A stretch of DNA of 64,000 nt. Origin: Rostrohypoxylon terebratum. Lineage: Eukaryota > Ascomycota > Sordariomycetes > Xylariales > Hypoxylaceae. Positions 56,423 through 64,000 of the stretch are shown here, one piece after another (the stretch's first letter is position 1; the number at the start of each line of letters is the position of its first letter). The stretch is taken from positions 620,001 through 684,000 of the forward strand of contig MU385860.1 of the NCBI GenBank assembly GCA_022497145.1, in the 5' to 3' direction. Both the position numbers and the translations under genes were made by a program. Under the pieces are notes generated by a model. That model ran no database searches. It saw only the letters and a list, made by a program, of their open reading frames with translations, and had not been told where the DNA came from.

Positions 56423-57343
56423 CTACTCCTCCCAAGGTGAGCCTGAATAATTGGTGTCTTCTCCTCCTGAATAATCGGTCTCTCCTGATGAACTAGTGTA
56501 GAAGAAATACAATCCGTGATCATATTCGGGACATTCCACATTTTTCTTTATTATAATTTCGTTCCGTTTCTTTTCATACAGTGCAAGGTCTGTAATATGC
56601 TTCGAGCAGCCGTTTTTTAGCGGGAGCTCAAACGCGATCTTCCCGTCAACCTCGATGACCATCTTTATGGATAGTATTCCGTACGTTTTAGGATCGTTGT
56701 CATCTAAACCCGACCTGGGGTCTACGCTGAACCACTCTGTCGCTCTTGAAAATAGCCAGAAATTTTCGGTATCAGAATACGTGAGTGGGTGTAAAGTTTG
56801 ACGAGGCGGTTCAGGTTCAAAGTGTCGGTGTGCTGATCGACATTTAAATTTGTGCAGTTCTATGATACGTACGTGCTGGGTGCGGCGGAGATGCTTTCTG
56901 CTTGTTTGCTTCGTCTTGAAGTCGAGTAGAGTGTTGCAGCCAGCGGGGTTGATCTCATTAAACGAGCCATAGGTGGCGATGAGTGGCCCTTTCAATAGAA
57001 CCATTCTGCTGAGGTCTACGCGCAGTACTCCAGCAGGTTGACCGAGAGGAAACTGTGAGCGGTTACGATGGACCGAGCAAAAGATGCGAGCCGTAATCGG
57101 TATGGTTACGCGGTAGACGGCTATGGCGAAGCTGTAGAAAGCTTTGGCTATCTCTCGACTCTCACGGTTAATAGCTAACAAGGGCGATATGAGTTGTTTC
57201 ATGGAATCCATTGAGCGAAATAATGAATCGAATAGGTTTACTTTTTTTTGCTCTGCAGATTCCTGATGTAGAACATGTCCCCAAATCCCCCAACGTAATT
57301 CGGTGGGAAGAGACAAGAATGTGGCAGGCTGATGTTGTGTCAT
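56423..57343 (-). CDS. 2EXR-domain protein
   Basis: A single-exon frame encodes 306 residues. The N-terminus (about residues 8-30, FLSLPTELRWGIWGHVL) is the signature of the fungal 2EXR family (F-x2-LP-x-ELR-x2-IW), an F-box-resembling module found in large lineage-specific families. Downstream, LLAINRESREIAKAFYSF matches the second conserved element (N-R-E-S-R). The C-terminal half is not conserved in any family I know and ends in an acidic Ser/Gly/Asp-rich tail. No enzymatic motif is visible. Molecular function of 2EXR proteins is not established. The gene is convergent with the deaminase gene, and the two together look like an accessory patch. Confidence 0.82.
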   Translation of the reverse strand: MTQHQPATFLSLPTELRWGIWGHVLHQESAEQKKVNLFDSLFRSMDSMKQLISPLLAINRESREIAKAFYSFAIAVYRVTIPITARIFCSVHRNRSQFPLGQPAGVLRVDLSRMVLLKGPLIATYGSFNEINPAGCNTLLDFKTKQTSRKHLRRTQHVRIIELHKFKCRSAHRHFEPEPPRQTLHPLTYSDTENFWLFSRATEWFSVDPRSGLDDNDPKTYGILSIKMVIEVDGKIAFELPLKNGCSKHITDLALYEKKRNEIIIKKNVECPEYDHGLYFFYTSSSGETDYSGGEDTNYSGSPWEE

Positions 57344-57869
57344 GATGTAAGAAAAGTGCTTGCTATGTAATATGAATTGGGTTGCGATATGAGATGAATG
57401 CGAAGTGCATTTGGTAAGTGTCGGGCTATTATATAGTTACCTGGTGCCTATGTAATAGGGTCTTTGCTGCCTTGGTAGGTATGTCATTGACTGCCATTCC
57501 TCAACTGAGAGGAGAAAGAGTAAATCGGTTCGAAAAACATTTAGATCGAAACCCGAGGAAGAATATTGTATGGGAATGTTTGAAGATCGTGAAGCTACCT
57601 ACATATGCTTTATCCTGAAGGAAATGCAACAATGACTTATGCCTCACATCTTCATCTGAGCGGAAGTTTTCATAGTATTCAAACCTAAAGAAACGAAAAG
57701 TTTGGACTGATCACGCATGAGACTGGAATGTTATAGGTAGCTTTGTAACGACCTTTAGCTGTTGGCTGACTCAGGAGGTTTATGACAACTTATATACTAC
57801 ATCGTGATAGTCCAACTCTGCCGGTTCGTCTGATGCCTGTAAAAATCATATGCGAGTCTTAAGATACGC
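57344..57869. other. Intergenic, nothing recognised
   Basis: About 0.5 kb between the 2EXR gene start and the COX12 3' end. No gene was supported. Confidence 0.45.
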
Positions 57870-58435
57870 CTAGGCATCTAACTTGACGGGGAAATTTCCA
57901 GCCTCTGTATCATGTTAGCTGTCATCCTTATTATTCACAACAATCCTTTCCTGGACTGACCTCGTTGATCATCCCATCGTTCATACCATCCACTGGGACA
58001 TAGAGATCGGTAGGCAAGTAGGAACTAGGGTCGTTAACATGTTGGTTCTGTATTTAGGGGCTAGAATGGTGGTCGTCGTACCTGACGGCATGGGGCAAAG
58101 TCCTCGCCCTTGGCGTTGATGCACTTGTGGTAATCAACGTAGTTTTGCCAGCAGTGCTTGGTCTGGTTCATGTTGGGGAACCGAGCATCGACACCTAGAC
58201 GGTGGCGTTAGACGATTGCGTTTCATTGATAGGCTCGATGTCGTCGCATAGTTTTCCCGATTCAATCGCAGCAAGGAGCAGAGTATTTCTTACCAGCTAA
58301 ACCGCAATAACCATTAGTTGTCTGTCATCGTTCGGAAAAATGGATGTGGATTCGGATGGGTTGAGGGGAATTCGGAATGGGAAACGTACCAGTGACGAAT
58401 TTGAAGGGCTTTGTCTCGCGCTCTTCGTCAGACAT
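57870..58435 (-). CDS. cox12: Cytochrome c oxidase subunit 6B (COX12)
   Basis: Five exons: 58435-58390, a 3-nt micro-exon 58296-58294 (CTG), 58194-58082, 58024-57961 and 57904-57870 (86 residues). The product is the intermembrane-space subunit that bridges the complex IV dimer. It has the expected twin cysteine motif: Cys31-x9-Cys41 (CWQNYVDYHKC) and Cys52-x10-Cys63 (from CRQF to SLC). Characteristic phrases are DARFPNMNQTKHCW, INAKGEDFAPC and YERWDDQREAGNF. The micro-exon turns FVT-G-VDARF into FVTAGVDARF, the form expected in Pezizomycotina; all four introns (93, 99, 57 and 55 nt) then have GT..AG ends and CTAAT/CTAAC-like branch sites. The coding exons are 261 nt in total. The gene is head to head with the NDUFA4-type gene. 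Confidence 0.95.
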
Positions 58436-58924
58436 TTTTGTGATTTGTATTGTTTTTTATTTATTTAATTTGGGCGGTGAATGAGGTTAGTGCACTCAAT
58501 GGCGATTCTGTTGTTGTAAAAAGTGTAAAAAGTGTAAGTGTGATGATGTATTATGAGACTATGAGACTATGGAGTGAAGATTGTAGCTGAACTTGGAGGG
58601 AGCTTTCGGATAATGGAGTTCTTGCCGAATCGAATCATACTTCGTACAAGCGTTAATTTTAGGTGCCTCAGGCTTTTTTGGGTGGCACTTGGTGGCATGA
58701 TATAGTGGACACTTGGGGGAAGAGGGACCCACTACGATTATTTTCCATAATTTTACTGGTCGTGGCTTGAACCCAGGTTACCGAAAGCCAGCTGCTTTCC
58801 CCCCCCAAAACCTTCCAACAACCTTGGAACGTCAAAGATAATAATTGATAATTCTATCTTCGATAACCGAAAGCTACCTCAACAACTCCCGCTACAAACC
58901 CTACGCAAATCTCAATTCGACAAA
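58436..58924. promoter_or_regulatory. Shared divergent promoter region of COX12 and the NDUFA4-type gene
   Basis: Only 489 bp separate the two ATGs. Several GATA words lie between 58835 and 58870. A short AGTGTAAAA-type direct repeat lies near 58520-58540 and an ACTATGAG repeat near 58555-58570. Co-regulation is inferred from arrangement. Confidence 0.5.
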
Positions 58925-59524
58925 ATGTATGCAACTCGAGCTTTGAGGATGATGCCCACGAGGCGCATGATGTTTCCTATTCCCGTACGGCCTTTAATCT
59001 TTCGCATAGCTCATGACGTCTACTAACAAACCCATAACAGAAGGAGGACCAAAGCGGTATGTTCTCGCCCATCGCGAACCATTGACGCCTTAGCTATATA
59101 TAACGAGCTTCCGAAAGCATCCTGTGGAAATACTACCGGAGAGAAACTATGTATTGACCGATTCCATAGCGCACACCATTTCTCAACGCCTGCGAAAATT
59201 GCGACAAATTCCGGCAGAGCTACTCCCTCTCGGTTAGTCCCCCCGCGATCTAGAATTCAACGTAAAAAATATAAAATATATGTATGGATATTGTACCAAT
59301 CATATTGTTTATTAGGTGTCGTCGTTGGTTTCGCCGTTTTCGCTGCCGGCTATTCCAGCTTCCGCAAGTTCAGGGTCGACAAGAACCTCCGTCTTAGCCG
59401 CCAAAACCGCCAGGCCGAACCGGTGGACCATGGCGACCACGGCGTCCACGGCGACCATGCTGAGCACGCCGAGCACGCCGAGCATGCCGAGCACGCGGAT
59501 AACGCCGAGCACGCGAAACAGTGA
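58925..59524 (+). CDS. NADH-ubiquinone reductase MLRQ/NDUFA4-type mitochondrial subunit
   Basis: Four exons (58925-58984, a 16-nt exon 59041-59056, 59170-59232 and 59316-59524) encode 115 residues. The N-terminus MYATRALRMMPTRRMM is a short mitochondrial presequence. The spliced middle, HTISQRLRKLRQIPAELLP, leads into the transmembrane segment LGVVVGFAVFAAGYSSF (about residues 47-63) and a basic RKFRVDKNLRLSRQNR, the layout of B12D/NDUFA4 proteins. In animals NDUFA4 is now assigned to complex IV, which fits its divergent neighbour COX12; older annotation calls it complex I. The tail is unusual: about 30 residues of His-Gly-Asp and Ala-Glu-His repeats. All junctions keep frame. Confidence 0.85.
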
Positions 59525-59797
59525 AGAGAATTCGTCATGGCAAGAGGGACGGAGTTGGAATTGGGCCAGTCGGGATAGGCTCACTAGGGAAGGGTGCGTT
59601 TTCGTTTGGAAAAGCATAGCAATGTACATGTAACCACGGGAGGTGGGTATGTCAAATATGGGAGATAAAACGCGCGGTATAGACATTAGTCGCAAGCTCC
59701 TGTATTAAACACTTCTTTTTGTGACCCATGCTCCTTTCCTGACGCCGACGCTATGCGAAAAATTCAAGCAGACCCTACGAGTGATTCAAGTGATGCT

Positions 59798-60330
59798 TCA
59801 TTCCGGTTTGGGTCCGGCGACGTCCAAGCCCTCAAGTCCTTGCATGGGGTCTTCTGGTCTGTCATCGTCTACGCTAGCCTTAGGGGCTGCGGCTGCCGCA
59901 CGATCTTCCTCACTAACGGCATGCTCTGCCAGCCAACCTTCCTGTATCTTTTGTTAGTGATCCAGATACTCGATTCTAAATGAATAAACTGAAATGACGA
60001 TATTCGTACCTGTTCCCAAACAGCCTTCTTGCTACCCAATCCTTCTTCCGCGCTCTTTGGAGGCTTCGCTGCCGAGACCTTCAGCACCCTGCCAAATAAC
60101 TCGGATTGATCCATGTTGTCGATGGCTTCCTTAGCATCTTCGGCGTCCTCATACTCTACGTATGCGAAGCCTCGATGTGGCTCAGTTGCGTTCGGCGCAT
60201 CATTCTTAGGAAGAGATATATCTGCTATTTCACCAAAGGGGATGAAGGCCTCGTGAATATTTACGCTGGTGACGACGGAAGCCAGACCGCCGACGTAGAC
60301 CGTAGCTTTCCAGCGGGCGGCGTCTGTCAT
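59798..60330 (-). CDS. PPIE-like single RRM RNA-binding protein
   Basis: Two exons (60330-60010 and 59941-59798; 68-nt intron, GTACGA..ATACAG) encode 154 residues. An RNA-recognition motif occupies about residues 8-88, with RNP2 TVYVGGL (10-16) and RNP1 RGFAYVEY (53-60) including the RNA-contacting aromatic residues. After the RRM, the sequence KKAVWEQEGWLAEHAVSEED is similar to the linker of PPIE/CYP33, a spliceosomal cyclophilin. Here the cyclophilin domain is missing: the protein ends 40 residues later in an acidic, proline-containing tail. It is therefore a stand-alone RRM relative of PPIE, probably nuclear and linked to splicing, by family inference. It is divergent from sec31 across about 1 kb. 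Confidence 0.87.
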
Positions 60331-61382
60331 GTTTTCCCTTGTCTCGGGCCAGGAGGTGCAGTTTCGTTATGATCTTTTTTTTTATATCTCGTTGGTGAGC
60401 TGCGTTGTCATGAGTTGCATGTGAGTTCCGGCGAATAATATGCAACTGGCAGGAAGTTTGGTGTGTGGCTGATGGAAATAAATTGCGGCGGGGAGTAGGA
60501 AGTTCGGGTACAATTCGTATTAGGAGATATATTCACCTAAGCGACACGTACAACTTGGTTTTGGTAATAATACTATTAAGAGGATGCCCTTTTGATTTTT
60601 GGATAGATGCTTGGTTATTATTATATATAGTAATTTTTATGATGATTTTAGACCATTTTAATCAAAATTCATCTTAAGACTTTCATTCTTCTAGCATTAA
60701 TTCTCAGTGGTGTATTATCATACGTATGCATTTACCTGACCAAAATCCTTAATCAGGTATATATAGAAAAAGTGGACATAGCATCGTCATAGTCCTCGGC
60801 TGTTATCACGTGAGATATAGTAAAAGGGGCAGGGGGGGTCAAGTGGCAGAGTGGCAGAGTGGCAGAGTGGCAGCGTGGCAGCGTGGTTTAGCAAATTGTG
60901 GCTGGTGGAAAAGAAAAAAAATGGTACAAAGGTCCCCACAAGTTGAAACTTGGCGAAAGGGAACAGATTCCAGCAATTCCAAACATCCAGCAAGCAATCC
61001 CTAGCGGTGCACGTCCTCGATTCTTGATTCGGTTTGGACTGTGAGCTCATGCGCCCGCTCACACCTAGTAGGGACCGTTGGATCGTATTATCTGGCAACA
61101 TAATGAATTCGTGTGTTCCCGCCTTTCTATCATAGGCAAGCAAATCAACGAACAGCTTCTTCACCTCCATACCTCCATTCCTCCATACCTACCATCTCGG
61201 GTTTCCTGCCAACAATTCCTAGCTGGCCTAGAGTGCTCAATGCCAGTTGGCATTTAAGCTAATCCCCTGAGAATCTCTGGACACTCTCTCCTACCATCCC
61301 TCGATTCGACCGACCCTGACCACACTAAGCTGCCCCTCTACGTACTCTACGTACTATACGTGGTGAGAGTGGTGTAGCCAAC
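60331..61382. other. Divergent intergenic region between the RRM gene and sec31
   Basis: About 1.05 kb. It contains an 8-bp tandem repeat (60843-60886) and an AT-rich block at 60530-60760. No gene was supported. Confidence 0.5.
60843..60886. repeat. Tandem repeat, 8-bp unit GTGGCAGA/C
   Basis: Five and a half copies of GTGGCAG(A/C): three end in A and the next two in C. It lies about 500 bp from both flanking start codons. Confidence 0.85.
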
Positions 61383-64000
61383 ATGGTCAGATTGCGCGAG
61401 ATCTCGCGTACTGCGGCCTTCGCCTGGTCGCCCGGTGCAGAAAAGCCATTGTTGGTCACCGGAACTAGAGCTGGGGCTGTCGACGCCGACTTCTCCGACG
61501 AGACAAAGCTCGAGTTATGGGATTTAAACCTCGACAGCCAAGATCAAGGTCTTGAGCTTCAACCTCTTGCCAGCATCGCCGCCGATTCGAGGTAAATATC
61601 CAACAAGGTCATTGGCATGGTGGTGAATGTAGTGTTCGCTAACAGTTATCATTAGGTTCTATGACATTGCTTGGGGTCAGCCCTCCGAAGACTATCCTCA
61701 GGGCATCATTGCTGGCGCTCTTGAGAACGGCTCGCTCGATCTCTGGGATGCCGAGAAGCTCATTGCCGGCGACTCTGATGCCTTAATATCGAGAACGTCG
61801 AAGCACACCGGCGCTATCAAGTCATTGCAGTTCAATCCTGTCAGACCCCAAATCCTAGCCACCGCTGGCGCCAAGGGCGAACTTTTCATCTATGACGTAA
61901 ATGACCCCGACAACGCCTTTCGTCTGGGCACTACAGCGGCTCGATCAGATGATTTGGAGTGTGTAGCGTGGAATAGGAAGGTTGCTCACATTCTCGCCAC
62001 CGGTGGTTCTGGTGGCTTTGTCACTGTATGGGACTTAAAGACCAAAAAGGCTTCATTGACACTGAATAACAACCGGAAACCCGTCAGCTCCATTGCCTGG
62101 GACCCAAACAACTCCACCAAGTTGTTAACCGCTACACCTGACGATACAACACCTGTCATCTTGCTTTGGGACCTGCGAAATTCCAATGCGCCCGAGAGAA
62201 CTCTTCAAGGTCATGAACAGGGTGTTTTATCAGTGTCGTGGTGTCAGCAGGACGGCGATATTCTAATTTCGTGTGGTAAGGATAACAGAACGTTGGTTTG
62301 GAACCCCCAGACTGGAGAACGTTACGGAGAATTCCCTGAAGTCACCAACTGGACATTCTCAACTCGTTTCCACCCCCACAACCCTAGCCTATCGGCTACG
62401 GCGTCGTTTGATGGAAAGATAACCATTCAGACTCTGCAGAATACAAACCCTTCGGCCGTGCAGAGTAATGCTCAGAGTAGCCTGGATGGTGAAGACTTCT
62501 TCACTCAAGCTCAGAAACAGCCCCAAGGCGCTGCCTTTTCTCTGCCTAAGGCCCCCCGATGGCTTGAAAATCCCGTCGGAGTTTCATTCGGGTTTGGTGG
62601 AAAATTAATCATATTTAAGCAAAACCCCCACCAACCCGGCCAAAAACGTTCCTCCACAATCCAAATTTCTCAGTTTTCTGTCGATTCGGACATTGGAACT
62701 GCTACCGAGAAGTTTGAAGACTCCTTAAAGTCTGGTGACATCTCGGCTATCTGCGAATCGCATATCGAGCAAGCCAAGTCAGATGAGGAGAAGGCTGACT
62801 GGCGTGTCTTGGAAACGTTGCTTGCCGAAAACCCGCGGAAACAAATTGTCGAATATCTAGGATTTAATGAGGAATCGCAGGATGAGCCAACTAATGGTGT
62901 AACGGACGACGCTGCTGAGTCAAAGGAGGCTGAACCTGAGAAGCCGAAGAAGGGGGCGAAGGGTCATAAGAAAACCTTTTCGACTTTCTTTGCTGATGGA
63001 GGTGACGGTGAGGGCGAGGATTTCTTGGCTAGTCTTTCGGCTACGAAGGGTGCCAAAACGGATAACCCCTTCCATCTATTTCCCGATAGCGACACGGGCG
63101 TCGAAAAGCAGATCACGAAAGCGTTGATGTTAGGACGATTTGAGAATGCTACCGAAATTTGCTTAAAGGAAGGTCGCATGGCGGATGCCTTCATGATTGC
63201 AAATTGTGGGGGAAAAGAACTTGTTGACAAGGTCCAATCTGCTTACCTGTCCCAGAAAACCGGGATGCCAAGTTATCTGCGACTCCTAGGCTCTGTTATT
63301 GTAAAGAATTTGTGGGACGTCGTCTATAACGCCGACCTGGCTGATTGGAAGGAGACCATGGTGACGCTTTGCACATTTGCTGATCCGACTGAGTTCCCAG
63401 ACTTATGCGAAGCCCTGGGTGATCGCATCATCGAATCTGGCTCCCGAAAGGATGCTTGCTTCTGTTACTTAGTCGGTTCCAAGCTCGAGAAGGTTGTCGA
63501 TATCTGGGTTCAAGAGCTAGAGGAAACCGAGAAGGCTAGTCTTGCTGAGGCCGACGACTCCACCTTTTCAATTCATGCTAGGTCTCTCCAACATTTCATC
63601 GAGAAAGTATCGGTATTCCGTCACGTTACAAAGTTCCAAGATACAGAGACAGGCCTTCCTTCAGGTTGGAAGCTTTCTTCCCTTTACGACAAATATATCG
63701 AATATGCGGATATTGTTGCCGCCCATGGCCAGCTGGAAGTGGCGCAAAAATACCTCGGCCTTTTGCCAACGAAATATGACGCTGCGGACATGGCACGTGA
63801 ACGTGTGCAGCTAGCCACCCAGAAAGTGGTTCACCAGCCTGTCACAAGACAGCCAGCTCACAAGCCCTCGGTGACCACACGAGTTCCTACCCGAACTGCA
63901 CCTGTACAAGGAGGATACCAACCGCCTCAGCCGGCGGCTGGTATTAGCCCAAGCCCAGTCAACCCGTATGCACCTCCGGCCGTCCAAACCCCTCCGGTAA
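61383..64000 (+). CDS. sec31: COPII coat component SEC31 (5' part, runs off window)
   Basis: Exon 1 (61383-61591) joins exon 2 (61656 to the window end) across a 64-nt intron (GTAAAT..ATTAG). At least 851 residues are present and the 3' end lies outside. Residues 1 to about 330 form WD40 blades (for example LELWDLNL, GSLDLWDAE, GFVTVWDLK, VILLWDLRN, RTLVWNPQTG). The segment PRWLENPVGVSFGFGGKL (about 370-390) is the blade that Sec31 contributes to assembly. An alpha-solenoid follows (about 480-790, KQITKALMLGRFENATEICL onward). A Pro/Gln-rich linker starts near 815; in other fungi it carries Sar1-activating fragments. Sec31 with Sec13 forms the outer cage of COPII vesicles at ER exit sites. 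The last bases, GGTAA, could begin another intron. Confidence 0.96.

Overview
The window is nuclear DNA of a filamentous ascomycete (Pezizomycotina; a Sordariomycete would fit, but this is inference). The evidence is short introns (mostly 46-150 nt) with GT..AG ends and CTAAC/CTAAT branch sites, lone genes on both strands instead of operons, and fungus-specific families: GEP3, ILV6, 2EXR, a DUF3712-type membrane protein, a MUG190-like C2 protein and an OTT_1508-like deaminase. About twenty protein genes and one tRNA can be supported. All exon boundaries were worked out by hand from splice signals and reading frame.

Left part (1-16 kb): repeat-rich flank; a weak single-pass membrane protein; an F-box-like protein; tRNA-Glu(UUC); a DUF3712-type vacuolar/secretory membrane protein (minus); then two amino-acid biosynthesis genes facing each other, ornithine carbamoyltransferase (plus) and the acetolactate synthase regulatory subunit ILV6 (minus). 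Both have a perfect TGACTCA general-control (CPC1/GCN4) site upstream and both products are mitochondrial. A nine-exon KHDC4/BLOM7-like double-KH RNA-binding protein and a TRAPPC13 homologue follow.

Middle part (16-46 kb): a 6.1 kb stretch with no supportable gene precedes a DENN-domain protein with a zinc finger; then the PP1 inhibitor YPI1, the circularly permuted mitochondrial GTPase GEP3, GET2 of the tail-anchored-protein pathway, a TMEM135-like membrane protein, a bHLH transcription factor behind a 3.7 kb empty upstream region, a Y-family DNA polymerase of iota type, and a disordered protein of unknown function.

Right part (46-64 kb): a 129 bp MITE-like element, a MUG190-like SMP/C2 protein, the mitoribosomal protein MRP49/mL61, a small accessory patch (an apparently broken deaminase gene and a 2EXR protein), a head-to-head pair of respiratory genes (COX12 and an NDUFA4/MLRQ-type subunit), a PPIE-like RRM protein, and the 5' part of SEC31, which runs off the window.

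The most notable observations are a 3-nt micro-exon in COX12 and a second likely one in MRP49; the MITE with 44 bp inverted repeats and a 5 bp target duplication; the deaminase gene broken by an in-frame stop and a frame change just before its HxE motif; an iota-type polymerase carrying a Pol-eta-like UBZ finger; and the shared TGACTCA control of the argB/ilv6 pair. No clearly new multi-gene system was found.
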